Of a DNA stretch of 64,000 nucleotides, positions 12,091-23,011 are shown piece after piece; position 1 is the first letter of the stretch; each line of letters starts with the position of its first letter. The notes beneath the pieces are model-generated. The model did not search any database. It was given only the letters and a program-made list of their open reading frames with translations, and was not told the origin of the DNA. A program made the translations under genes and the position numbers. This DNA comes from Gigaspora rosea (taxonomy: Eukaryota; Glomeromycota; Glomeromycetes; Diversisporales; Gigasporaceae): the NCBI GenBank assembly GCA_003550325.1, contig QKWP01000270.1, positions 241,765-305,764 of the forward strand, written 5' to 3'.

Positions 12091-12509
12091 AACCTGAATA
12101 TAAGTTGAAAAAAAATCGAGTTATTCTCTAAAAATTTCTGGAATGAGAATTTCAGAATATTTCTGGAATATTTTAATAGTCCTTATTGGTTACAGTCTGG
12201 GACCAGTTCTGGATCAGTCTTTTTCAGAACCAATGCATCTCTATTTAACACTATTTTTCACTTAGTAAAAGNAAAAACCTGAATATAAGTTGAAAAAAAA
12301 TCGAGTTATTCTCTAAAAATTTCTGGAATGAGAATTTCAGAATATTTCTGGAATATTTTATTTAAATGTTTTTTATAGGGACTGGTTCAAGAACCGGTCC
12401 TTTAATGGTTTCATAGTCCTTATTGGTTACAGTCTGGGACCAGTTCTGGATCAGTCTTTTTCAGAACCAATGCATCTCTATTTAACACTATTTTTCACTT
12501 AGTAAAAGA
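12091..12509. other. assembly join: duplicated segment around a single N
   Basis: Sequence 12091-12271 (from 'aaacctgaatataagttg' to 'cttagtaaaag') recurs at 12274-12508, with one N at 12272 between. The second copy has an extra 54 bp (TTTAAATG...GGTTTCA). The right transposon end and TSD therefore appear twice (12243 and 12480). This is most simply an uncollapsed contig overlap or two haplotypes, not a biological tandem. Confidence 0.8.
12481..12488. repeat. 8-bp target site duplication, right copy (TTTAACAC)
   Basis: Directly follows TGCATCTCTA, the right end of the 10.7-kb element. Identical to 1763-1770. Confidence 0.9.
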
Positions 12510-12940
12510 TTTAAAAAAGTGCATTTTGATCTTATGCACAAATAAAATTATATACTAAACAACTTTGTTTAAGAGTCCAAAGTAGGTTACCCTAATAAAA
12601 AAAGGTTTATATTGAAAACCTAAAATTTTAACTTTAGTCCTATATTTTTACAATGTAATCTTCTTTTATCTTCTAATTAAAGTTATTAGATCATGTTTTT
12701 GTATATATTTATTATCTTAAAATTAGCAAGTATTTGTTTTGGCAAAGTTACATTTTCAATTTGTACAAAAAATGACAAAGTTGTAACTTGGCATAAAAAG
12801 TAAGTTTATTCACCTTCTTTGTCTATATAATTACAATTTAATTTTATATTAATATATAGATTAAAAAAATTTTGGCTTCAAAGTATATAGTAATTTTATA
12901 TATATTTTATTAAAGAAATAATTTAGATTTAACCAGAGTT
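12489..12940. repeat. right half of the split palindromic element
   Basis: Starts 'tatttttcacttagtaaaag', as does the right arm of the intact palindrome at about 49.73 kb. It continues with the same landmarks (gcattttgatctt, aggtta, attgaaaacc, aaaattttaacttta, gtatatagtaa). It is the complement of 1250-1762. Confidence 0.75.
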
Positions 12941-13344
12941 GATTTTTATATATATATAATAAGCATATATAATATATGGACATAAGTATTCTCTATATTA
13001 ATTTTTTGTATTACTAACCCAATATATCTTTTTCTTTTAATAGAAAACAGAGTAATGATAACAGCTTTTTAAAAACTAATATTGTCTCCCTCACTTTAGA
13101 AATTAAACGTACTTCTTTTTCTTTTAAAATTGACTATGCTTCATTCTTTTTTGAAGTTGACTATACCTTTACTATAAGAAAATTTTTAATCTTAATATTA
13201 CTTCTTTTACTTTAGAAGTAAAGAAAGCTTCCACTAGTTTGGATTTTGAGATTACTTCTTCTAGCTTTACATGCATTAAATTTGCTTCTTCTATCTTTAA
13301 TTACAGACACTCTGAAGTTACTTTTCTATTTGTACTTACCAACA
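12941..13344. other. non-coding, C/T-rich low-complexity sequence
   Basis: Runs such as cttcttttacttta and cttcttctagctttac. No gene or element end is seen until the TSD at 13345. Confidence 0.4.
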
Positions 13345-13352
13345 TTTGGAAG

Positions 13353-14804
13353 TAGTACTCCTAGGCCCAGTCTGGGTCTGGTCTGGTCCGAGTCTAGTCT
13401 GGGATCAGACTAGACTCAAACTCTAAATTTTACTAATTTAAGACTTTAGACTAGACTCAGACTCAACTAAGAGTCCAGTCTAAGTCTGGTCTAAAGTTTG
13501 CAGACTGGTCTGAGTTTGAATTTAATTATATGTATTTTTGGCACTAAACAAGTTTATTTAGTGCATTTTGTTAGAATTAATTAGTAAAATTTTATGAATC
13601 ATTAGATTTTATAGAATTTTATTAATAAAATTCTATAAAATCTTATAATTTGCAAAGTTTTATTAATTAATTTTAACAAAATGCACCAAGTAAACTTGTT
13701 TAGCACCTAATAATGCATTAAAACAGCTGTTTTATTTTTGTTTTACTTAAAATTTAGAGATTTGATGCATGATTTTGGATTTTTGATCAAAAAGTCAAAT
13801 TTATGCATCTTTTCTTCAAATTTCAAGTAAAATAAAAACAATTCTGCTGATTTAATGTATTTTTAGGTGCTAAACAAGTTTACTTAGTGCATTAAGCTAG
13901 AATTAATTAGTAAAATTTTGTGAATTATAAGATTTTATAGAATTTTATTAATAAAATTCAATAAAATCTTATAATTCACAAATTTTTATTAATTAATTCT
14001 AACAAAGTGCATTAAGTAAACTTGTTTAGCACCTAAAACTACATTAAATTATCAAGGTTGTTTTATTTTACTTAAAATTTGAAGAAAAGATGCTTAAATT
14101 TGACTTTTTTGATCAAAAATCCCAAATTATGCATCTTTTCTTCAAATTTCAAGTAAAATAAAAACAATTCTACTTGTTTAATATATTTTTAGGTGTTGAA
14201 CAAGTTTACTTAGTGCATTTTGTTAGAATTAATTAATAAAAACTTTGTGAATTTTAAGATTTTATAGAATTTTACTAATAAAATTTGATTCACAAAATTT
14301 ACTAATTAATTTTAATTTAATGCACTAAGTAAACTTGTTCAGTTCCTAAAATATATTAAATTTAACAGTATAGTTTTGATTATACTTGAAATTTGGAGAT
14401 AAGATATTAAATTTTGTCCTTTTTAATCAAAAATCTAAAATCATGTATCAAATTTCTAAATTTTAAATAAAATAAAAACAAAACAGCTATTTAATATATT
14501 TTTAGGTACTGAACAAGTTTACTTAGTGCATTTTGTTAGAATTAATTAATAAAAATTTGCAAATTATAAGATTTTATAGAATTTTATTATAAAATTCTAT
14601 AAAATCTTAATATTTTAAAAATTTTACTAATTTATTTTAACAAAATGCACTAAGTAAACTCATTCAGCGCCAAAAATATATATAAATATATTTGAACTTA
14701 GACCAGTCTGCAGACTTCAGACCAGATCTGGACCAGACTCAGACTTGACTAAAAGACTTAGACTTAACTAAAGTTTGGTTCAAGTTCGGTTTGTAGGAGC
14801 ACTA
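13353..14804. mobile_element. non-autonomous 8-bp-TSD element made of large tandem hairpins
   Basis: The ends are TAGTACTCCTA and (reverse complement) TAGTGCTCCTA. The identical octamer TTTGGAAG abuts both sides (13345-13352 and 14805-14812), as for hAT elements. Both subterminal zones carry AGTCTGGTCTGG/CAGACTT repeats. Between them about four units of roughly 325 bp each form a long hairpin (arms AAACAAGTTTACTTAGTGCA ... complement; centre TAAAATTTTATTAATAAAATT), followed by a second inverted motif (GATGCATAATTTTGGATTTTTGATC type). No open frame. Confidence 0.85.
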
Positions 14805-15399
14805 TTTGGAAGTTACTTCCTTTAATTCTAATTATCAGAATATGGAGGTTAAATTTTTCAAATTATCAATATAATCTTAATTATTAATATAATCTTAAAG
14901 AAGAGTAATTTTGATGACTGGTAGTTTGTTAATAAATTTATGCACTTGTATTGTTTAGAATATAGTTTTGGTTACCAAATTTTCAGAATTCAAATAATTC
15001 TAGCATAACTTATTGCAATCTTTTTCTGTTCAGCAAATAGAACATATAATGTCTTAAAAAATATTGACCAAAATTTATACTACTTACATGGTAATATCAA
15101 TTTAAATTGTGAATAACATTGCAATTTTATATTTCTAAAAACTATAGAACAGATAAGGTGTAAATATTAGTTGATGTTTATAATCATGAGTTAAAGCTTA
15201 GAAAAATAACCCATCTTAATGCTAGATACTAACAACTCAATAGTGAAATAATTAAAGATTTGTGGTTTTTTACAAAATGTAAGGTATACCAGTTATGCAA
15301 TTTGAGGTTTTAAAAAATACCTAGATCATATTTTTCACAAGCAAGATATTTATAATACAATTTATTGCTTATGTGAAAATCATAAAGATAAAATAATAA

Positions 15400-16929
15400 G
15401 GGAATATGTTTTTCACGCACCCGCATAGTTGTGCACCCCTTTATGCATCATATATAAACAATGATTATTATTGATAATTATTGTTTTTTTTTGTTTTCTT
15501 TTTTCGCTTTCGTACTATTTACTAATTTTTTTTAACACTTCATAGTCCCTTCGTCATGGTTGATGTCATAGTTGGTGTCGTAGTTAGTGTTGTCATTGGT
15601 GTTGTCGTTGGTGTCTCGTCACTGGTGTCGTTATTAGATTTCTTATAGGTTCAGTGTCCTGACATTTTTGTGAAGTGGCCTTGGCATTCTTGTGGGTGGT
15701 CTTGCTTGTTTCTCATATTTGTTCTCATGAGTGGTCTTGCTTGTTTCTCATGTGTGTCCTCATGGGATGGTCTTGCTTGGAGTCCTAGTGAGGTGTCTTG
15801 CTCATTTCTCATGTGCGTCCTTGTGAATCGTGGAATTAGCGGCTCTTGGGAGTTTTTTTTCTTTTATCTTCTTTTGTCTTAATTTAACTAACGAAGGGTT
15901 TTTTTTGAAGTGGTCTCGTCTCAGCATTCTTGTAGAGTGGTTTTGTGTGTTTCTTGTGTATGTTCTCGTAGGGTGGTATCAGGCGTTTCTCTGGCGGTCT
16001 TATAGTATTTCTCATTGGGAATCGCTGAAACGTGGCTCTTGGTGAGTAGTTTTTTTTGGGGGTTTTTTTTTATTTTCTTGTCTTGATTTAACTAACGTTT
16101 TTTTTAATTTTGTGAAGTGGTCTCAGTATTCTTGTGGGGTGGTCTTGCATGTTTCTTGTGTGTGTCCTCATGGGGTGATATTGCGCGTTTCTCCAGCGGT
16201 CATGCGGTGTAGTCTTATTTCTCAAAGTTGCTTGTTTGGAAATTAGCAGCTCTTGGCGAGTAGGTTTCTTTGTTTGTTTATTTTTTTTTGTCTTAATTTA
16301 ACTAATGTTCTTTTTTTTCTAACTTAAATTCGTCGTTGAAGTTGTTAACGTTATTGGAGTTATTGAAATTTTTTATTAGAGTCGGGTAAGTTTATCATTT
16401 GAGTTTATGTTTTTTTCTTGTAATTAATAATGTTTATATTTTTTTTTTGTAATTACTAATGTTTCTCTTCTTTTAGCACGATTTTGTTATTGGAGTCGTT
16501 GCTCTTGGAGTTATTGGATTTGTCATTCTTTGGAGTTGTTGTTCTTGAAGTTACCGATTTTGTCACCTGTGGAGTTTTCGTTGGTCAAGTCCGCTTATTT
16601 TGATGCAAATTTCATCTGAAATGCGTGGTTCGACTCCTTGTTTCGAATTTAGTGGGTGTGGGTGGGTGGTTGGGTTAGGGTTCGAGTTAGGGTTAGGGTT
16701 CGATAGGGTTAGAGTTAGTGTTAGCATTGTGTTTTTATTGTATATAGATGTCTATATCATTCATGTATTTTTTTTTTTTTTTAATAATTAATAAAGTTTT
16801 TTTAAAAAAATTATAAAATAGATTGTGATTGGCCGATTGTGGTCAATGAGGCACATGTTGCACATACTCAATTTTGATTGGCCGGCTAAGGGGTGCATGA
16901 CCATGCGGGTGCATAGAATTCTTAGACCC
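15400..16929. mobile_element. 1.53-kb Mutator-like non-autonomous element, 9-bp TSD
   Basis: The inner ends show CGCACCCGCATAGTTGTGCA versus TGCACCCGCATGGTCATGCA, and the extreme termini are GGG/CCC. Identical 9-mers AAATAATAA abut both sides (15391-15399, 16930-16938), typical of MULEs. The interior is strongly T/G-biased on this strand. It has about three 190-bp tandem units (GTGGTCTTGC...CTTGTCTTAATTTAACTAAC from 15660 to 16310) and GTTATTGGAGTTATTG-type short repeats. Open frames at 15670-16045 are repeat-derived and not credible. It sits in the MULE pseudogene. Confidence 0.85.
16663..16722 (+). repeat. interstitial telomere-like (TTAGGG)n patch
   Basis: GGTTAGGGTTCGAGTTAGGG and neighbours: six or seven TTAGGG/GTTAGG units with interruptions. 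It is inside a transposon, so it is not a chromosome end. Confidence 0.7.
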
Positions 16930-18181
16930 AAATAATAAATATTTAACTTTGGTCAACTTTTTGATTTCTCTTTGAAAAAATAGTTGATAATCTGAATTGG
17001 AAATATTTGTTTGATAAAAGTCAATTAGCAGGTAACTTTTGGATGTCTTCTGCTCAACAGAGTTTATATTAAAAATTTTATGACATGGTACTAAATGATA
17101 ATATATATACGACCAACAAATACAATATATATTTAAGTGTCTTTATAATGAGAGACATTTATGAAAAATTCAGAAATGTAGCAAATGCATTAGTAGAGAA
17201 TAAAATGGCATCAATGTATGTTTGGATCTTATAATGTTTAATGAAAGCAACTAATAATATTGTTTCTAAATCATTTGAACTAATTTTAAACCAGGTCTAA
17301 TTAATGTAGTCTTTTACATTTTTCTAATAACACAATACTTTTACTGTTTATTTCATATTTGGCAGAACATAATCAAATACTTTAAAACAAAGTTTAGTTT
17401 AAATTTTAATGCTTTTAGCAAAGTTTTTATTAATATAAAAATGTATTAAATCTAAACTATTTGAGCAATAGTAGAAGTCCATAATAAAAGCATTTTCAGA
17501 ATAATATAATTATATGACAAAAACATTGTATAATAATCAGTTGGGCCAAATCTTATGCTTCCATTTTAATTTAATGCTGGAATTTAGAGCATGCAAAGTG
17601 TAAAATTATTTAATAGTATAATTAAAAGGTTATTAAGTAGCACTAGTATGCTTTGCGATATTGAAAAAGAGATTGAATTATGAATCCTAGTATAATAAGT
17701 TGATTGATCTTAAGACTCATTACATAATGATTGAACTTCCATATATTTACAATTTTTTACTAATATCAATACAATTCTTATTCAATTCTTAACATCTTTT
17801 ATTTTAATATGCCAATGATTTCAAATTTTTCAATTATTTATATATAAAAATTGTTTAGTATCATCTTCTGTCAATGTAGATATAATTTTTTTTATTTGTT
17901 TAGTACTAATACCTTAGTTTAATTTATTATTTCGGTCAGATCAAAGATTTGGTTTAAGCACTTATTATTTATTTTCTTTCGTAAATATAAAAGTTTCTTG
18001 TTTTGATACTTTTATTAATAGTTTTATTGAATATGATAACAATGAACCACAAATGATATTAAAATCTTTTTTAAGCAGAGTTGAATTTTCAAATATAATT
18101 AAGTTATAGAGAATATGTTGTATAGGTAGACTTTCACATCATGAAAATATAGTAGCATTATTGAGCAATAGAACCCATCTT

Positions 18182-18319
18182 CAGTATTGGAAATTGACCA
18201 GGTTATAACAGGTTATAATACTAAGTTTAATTAGTGAAATCATATAACAATGGTCATATGACTTCACTAATTGAACTTAGTATTATGACCTGTTATAATC
18301 TTGTCATGTACCAATACTG
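18182..18319. mobile_element. 138-bp hAT-like palindromic MITE inside a SWIM finger codon block
   Basis: The ends CAGTATTGG/CCAATACTG are flanked by CCCATCTT (18174-18181) and CTCATCTT (18320-18327), an 8-bp TSD with one C/T difference. The whole element folds (arms TTAATTAGTGAAATCATAT and complement). Removing it joins sequence coding for the SWIM motif of the MULE pseudogene. Confidence 0.85.
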
Positions 18320-19085
18320 CTCATCTTTGTACTTGCATAAAAACAATTACTAAAGAAATAATTTGTCATCATTTCTGGCATGTTTGCTTTACTCAATTTA
18401 TGCAAAGTTTCACATTAGCATCATACCAACTAGATGGTACAAGAACAGTATTGTGGTTCAATTAGATATTAATCTTAAAAATTTACTAGTTCTAATTGCT
18501 ATAAAGCCATGTATTGAAGCTTTGCTATTATCTTCTGAAGCAATATCTACTTTCAGAACTTACAATAGTTTTAGAAACTGGTATATAATGAAATTATTTG
18601 TCACACTACTTTGCTAAATAATTAGTTTAGAGTTGCATTTTCTATTTCTAAAGCTGCAATTAACATTGCCTTAGGGACAAACAGTAATAAAAAATTAATA
18701 CAAATGCTAAAAACTTTATTGCAATCAAGCAGCAAGGTTGTAAAGATTCTGTTAACAATTCAAATAATAATACAAATTAGAAAACTAGTAAATTTAAAGA
18801 AGTGGTTTCCTTACAACAGCAATTCATTACTGATAACCAAATAACAGATTCAAAAGTAGTTAAAATTCGTGGTGCTCTATTTAAAAAAAGAATGAAAAGC
18901 TTTACATATGTATTAAATAAAAGAGTAAATGATTAAGAAACAAGGAATAGTGAAATAAGTTCAAAAGCACAGTATAAATATTTATTATATAGAGCACTAG
19001 GGCATTATCAAAAAATGTTCAAATAAAAGAATAAATAAAGAAAATATAAATATATAATGACCATGTATTAGATTTATATTATGTA

Positions 19086-19258
19086 CAGTATAACCCCACA
19101 ATAGTCACATTTGCATTAGTCACAATTTCACTATATTATCTTAATTCTTCTATTTAACTATATACACTATATATAATTCTTGCTCACTTTAGCCACAATC
19201 TTGCAATAGGCACATAGAATATTTGATTTTGGCATGTGACTATTGTGGGTTTATAATG
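19086..19258. mobile_element. 173-bp Tc1/mariner (pogo)-like MITE
   Basis: The left end CAGTATAACCCCACAATAGT and the right end in reverse complement, CATTATAAACCCACAATAGT, are flanked by TA on both sides. The CAGT start and TA target fit pogo/Tigger-type elements. No coding content. Confidence 0.8.
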
Positions 19259-19706
19259 TATTGAATTAATTACAGTATATTAGACAAGCATACGTTATAT
19301 AATTAATATTGTTAATTTTAATTAATATTATAATTTATCAAAGTTGTCTTTTAAGATTAGGTAGGGTTATAGTAAAGCAGTTATAAGTCTATTTGAGTTG
19401 GGAAGTGGTAAAAAAAATGCTAAAGTAGAGACAACAGTATAAACTATTCTTTGTGAAGCAAAGAATAAAAGAAAATCTTCTTAATTATTATATTGTACTA
19501 ATTAAAAATCTAGGTATTTATAAATATGAAATAAGTAATTTTTATAGTTTGCATAAACCAGTTTAGAAAAATTATTATAGCTGAATTAAGTTTCAGCCTG
19601 CATAAACTTAATTCAGAGCCTATGCAGTCGATGACATAACTAGATGAAATTTAACTCTAGTAAATATTAAAATTATCCTTTATTAAGATTTTATAAAAAA
19701 TTTGAA
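19259..19706. other. non-coding spacer between two MITEs
   Basis: No open frame, RNA gene or repeat boundary is seen. Weak GTTTAGATTAATTCAGC-type inverted motifs occur near 19560-19620. Confidence 0.4.
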
Positions 19707-19708
19707 TA

Positions 19709-20042
19709 CAGTCAGACCTCTATAAATACAACCTTATAAATGCAATACCTCCTAATGCATGTTTTTTCTTTCTGTAAGATGTTATTAGTGCTAAATGCAC
19801 GTTCTATATTCTGTAAATGCACGTTCTTTTGAATAATATTTTATATTACACTAACCTCCCTAAATGCATGTAGCCAATCAAAATTTAGTATAAGATAGGT
19901 TATACAGTTTTTAGTAGAAGTTATACAAACTTGATAATCTAATTTTTAAAGCTACAATTTAATTGGCTCTCTCTAAATGCAATCTCCCTAAATGCACATT
20001 GTAGGCTTGTTTCTACAAGTTGCATTTATGAAGGTTTAACTA
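19709..20042. mobile_element. 334-bp Tc1/mariner-like MITE
   Basis: The left end CAGTCAGACCTCTATAAATA and the right end in reverse complement, TAGTTAAACCTTCATAAATG, are flanked by TA. The interior carries many TAAATGCA(C/T)GTT repeats. Confidence 0.75.
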
Positions 20043-20336
20043 TATTTCTAATATACACTACAGGTGATTATTACCTGTAATCAATTCGCCAATTAAAATT
20101 TATAATCAAGTGTAATATGTAAATCAATTTTGTATAACAAAAACAAAGAAATTTTTAAAAATTGCTTAAATTGCTTCTAATCTAAAAACTTCTCCACAAA
20201 CCTACTTTTTTTTATGCAAAAAAAAATTCTTTGCAAAATTACTATATACAAAGCACCTTTCTAATTTCTAACACTTACTCTAACCCTAATATTAAAAGGT
20301 TTGTTTTTTGTTTTGATAAAATGATTTATTTTTTAT

Positions 20337-20977
20337 CTCTTAGATTGTAGTAGAACACAGGCAAATTTGCCTGCGTTTTTGCACTTTTTTAGCTCTGATT
20401 TACTTTTTTAAAATACTAAAATAATTAAATAAAACTTTGTACAATTATATTTGAAAATAAGGATTACTTTTTTGCAAAATTAGTTTTTATATTATAAGAA
20501 AATAAATTATAGTTACATATAAGCTGAAAATAGATAATTTTAAGAAAAAATTTTTTTAAAAAATTTTATTACAATTTTTCTGCGATCTTATTTAGGTTTA
20601 GTTTTAGAACTATAGTTCTTAAGGCAATATTGTAGTTTATATAAAGGATGACAACTTTCATTATTGCAACTTTAATGATTGACTTGTAAAAATTAAGACT
20701 TGTATTAGAAGTAAAGATTTTTTTATAGACGGGAACATATAAAATTTGAAAAAATCTAAAGAAAAATTTTAATAGTAAAAATGCCAATACAAGAACTTTA
20801 AACATTTATTATATTAAAGTTTTCTAATGATTTTAAAAAAATTTTATAACAAAGTTACTAAAACAAAACTTAAAGAATATTTTTTACTTAGAAAAGATAT
20901 GGCTAAAATCAATATTTAAAATTTTATTAAAAATTTTAAAATACGCAGGCAAATTTGCCTGTGTTACAATCTAAGGG
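20337..20977. mobile_element. 641-bp CCCTTA-family non-autonomous element (copy 1)
   Basis: Ends CTCTTAGATTG...CAATCTAAGGG, flanked by AT. About 20 bp in from each end is the palindrome AGGCAAATTTGCCT. The same sequence, inverted, forms the outer element at 22758-26233, and a diverged copy is at 27453-28108. Copy 1 is uninterrupted and so provides the empty-site reference for the piggyBac insertion in copy 2. An open frame at 20569-20805 (minus) is not credible. Confidence 0.85.
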
Positions 20978-21520
20978 ATACCACATATAGCGACTATATT
21001 GTTTATATTGCTTATACTGCTTATAACAATTATAACGCTTATACCGTTTATAATACTTATATTGCTTGTAACACTTATACTACTTATGTTGCTCTTGTAA
21101 ATTATAAGTTTATTATTGTAAATCAATGCTTATAACACTTATTCTAAAATGTATTTAAAGACACAGAATTTCTCTTAGTCAAACTAGACCAAGATACCCC
21201 ACTTCTCTTTATATTTATTACCTCTTGTACTGGGATTTCTTAGGAACAGAAACCTAAGAATAGCCTATCATAGACTATTAATAAAGAATCTATTTATCTT
21301 AATAACACCAAGTTTATTATCAAGTAATAGTAAAATCAATAATTCCTCATTAAATACTATCACAAACTGCTTTTAGAGAGAAATATAATTTCTTACAGAC
21401 TAAGGAATTATAACTACCTCTTGGACACTGCTATAAACCAATAAAGGATCTCTGTAGCCATGTTGTTGTTATAGTAAAGAGTTAAAAAAAGCCTCCCTAC
21501 TGTAACATTTGGTGCCTTCT
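20978..21520 (+). mobile_element. probable 5' LTR / leader of an LTR retrotransposon
   Basis: Starts with a CTTATA(C/A)TGCTTATAAC microsatellite-like run (20985-21110). It then continues as a non-coding leader ending CTACTGTAACA followed by TTTGGTGCCTTCTGG at 21509, a plausible LTR end with a primer-binding-like TGGTGCC. Gag-like coding follows. No 3' LTR is in the window, so the LTR cannot be proved. Confidence 0.45.
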
Positions 21521-21899
21521 GGTGGAAATATTTAAAACATTTGGATATTATTAAAGATATTTGAAATCTTTACACCTTTTTGCTGCTGCTATTCATCCTG
21601 GAAATCACTTTACCCAAGGACTTTATAAAATTTATTGCTATTGCTATTCATCCTAGAAGACTCTCTGCCCAAAGAATCTATCTATTTTAACTGCTGTTTA
21701 TTTATTTATTAAATCTGATTTTGCTGCTACTGTTTGTCCTAGAAGACTTTTATGCCCAAGGACTCTTTATTTCTTGTTGTAATTTATTTGAAAACACACC
21801 TTCTCCTTATTTAAACTTTATTTTAGCTGCTGTCTTTAATTCTAGTAACTGTATTTACTAAAAGACATTGTTCACAATAATTGCTTTAAGATTTAGTTT

Positions 21900-22757
21900 A
21901 GCAGTCATAAGGCATATAACTACTAACATTAATGATCTATATAATTGATATATTAGAAACTATCTAGTAGAACATTATCAAAACTCTGCCCTTCAATATT
22001 ACACTCTTCAACTTTGTGCTTCTGATCTTTCTTGTCAAGAGTGCTACCCTCCTTCTTGAACTAGTGATCGAATTTTCACTTGTATACCTTTTGGAAGAGT
22101 TTGGCATTGGTATTCTGGTACCTATTCTGCTAATACCTATACTTTTCAAACTACTGATAACTTTGGTCATTTGACTACTACTAGAGACTCTGCTACTATT
22201 CGTGCTTGTATTCAAGATATTATTATTTTTAGCTGCCGATATCAAACAGAACTTGATAATCCCAAGGAAATTACTCTTGCTATTCTCTAATGTTATACCT
22301 AATGAACTACTTTACCTTCTCTTGATTTTGAAGATTATACTATATTTGATCTATATTTTGATACTGAAACTAAATGCTATAACACTCAATACCCAGACTT
22401 GGAATCTTCTATTGCTAAAGGATCTAGTTATAATTTCCCTACTGTACCTCTTCTTGCTCTCTCTGAGGAACCTTCATCTACTCCTCTTGGCTTTAATTTA
22501 CTTCCCTTTAGTAAAGATAATAGTGTTCTAGTTCTCATACCTCTCCATTCCTAACGTACTAGCTTACCTGCAAGTCCTACAACTTTAATACCTAATTGAC
22601 CAGAAGTAGACCTTGAAAATTTCTTTGATAATACTACTACATTCAATTTAGATAAACTTTTACCATACACTACTGAAGAAACTAGCAAAGAAGACCAAGA
22701 ACCTCCTCTAACTTCATCTATAAATAACCCACTTTCTACTATGCTAGAACGTGCTAT
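21900..22757 (+). pseudogene. gag-like region of an LTR retrotransposon, part 1
   Basis: Read on the plus strand with few stops, e.g. 'GVWHWYSGTYSANTYTFQTT' style text near 22095-22160 and an acidic stretch (TEETSKEDQEPP near 22675-22710). It ends in MLERAI at 22741-22757. The frame is broken there by the CCCTTA element at 22758. Removing that element and the following hAT-like element fuses MLERAI to ADAATAINA at 28931, in frame. No known gag domain is recognised in this half. The zinc knuckle and protease downstream give the identity. Confidence 0.55.
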
Positions 22758-23011
22758 CCCTTAGATTGTAACACAGGCAAATTTGCTTGCGTATTTTAAA
22801 ATTTTTAATAAAATTTTAAATATTGATTTTAGCCATATCTTTTCTAAGTAAAAAAATATTCTTTAAGTTTTGTTTTAGTAACTTTGTTATAAAATTTTTT
22901 TAAAATCATTAGAAAACTTTAATATAATAAATGTTTAAAGTTCTTGTATTGGCATTTTTACTATTAAAATTTTTCTTTAGATTTTTTCAAATTTTATATG
23001 TCCCTGTCTAT

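Larger units (their letters stand above)
1771..12480. mobile_element. 10.7-kb DNA transposon, 8-bp TSD, Tnp2-like transposase plus second gene
   Basis: Both ends read TAGAGATGCAT inward. Behind them lie subterminal CAGTCC/GGTCC-type repeats on the left and GGACCGGTTC/CAGTC-type repeats on the right. Identical 8-bp duplications (TTTAACAC) flank it. YARNG-type ends and 8-bp TSDs are the rule in hAT elements. The transposase inside, however, has Tnp2/Plavaka-like motifs, a combination closer to the fungal KDZ/Zisupton-type groups than to classical 3-bp-TSD CACTA elements. Two genes diverge from a 235-bp spacer at 9342-9576. The apparent length is inflated by an assembly duplication at 12272 and by nested insertions (3705-5997, 6461-6730, 10045-10210). 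Both genes are broken, so the copy is inactive. The ends and TSD are certain; the superfamily is an inference. Confidence 0.85.
15150..19025 (+). pseudogene. decayed Mutator/FAR1-type transposase with SWIM finger and zinc knuckle
   Basis: Pieces in order: a 'HIFHKQDIYNTIYCLCENHK' block (about 15335-15395), then the 1.5-kb insertion 15400-16929. Next is 'FWMSSAQQSLY' (about 17040-17070), resembling the FTAGMxSTQRVES block. Then comes a SWIM finger, CTCIKTITKEIICHHF (about 18326-18375), in which the CxC...CxH ligands survive. It is followed by 'NAKFHIS-type' text, open 18363-18617 with a shift, then RVAFSISKAAINIALGTNS (about 18630-18690) and IRGALFKKRMKS (about 18865-18900). Last is a decayed zinc knuckle near 18975 where two Cys codons read TAT. 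The layout matches MULE transposases of Rhizophagus. Stops are frequent, so it is dead. The 5' limit is uncertain. Confidence 0.65.

Noticed and set aside
16663..16722. Chromosome end signalled by TTAGGG repeats
   Set aside because: The patch is short, interrupted and inside a transposon with a proven TSD; sequence continues normally on both sides.
15670..16791. Open frames of 63-71 codons rich in Trp/Ser/Phe
   Set aside because: Translations of the T/G-rich tandem repeats in the 9-bp-TSD element; no domain, and frames shift between units.
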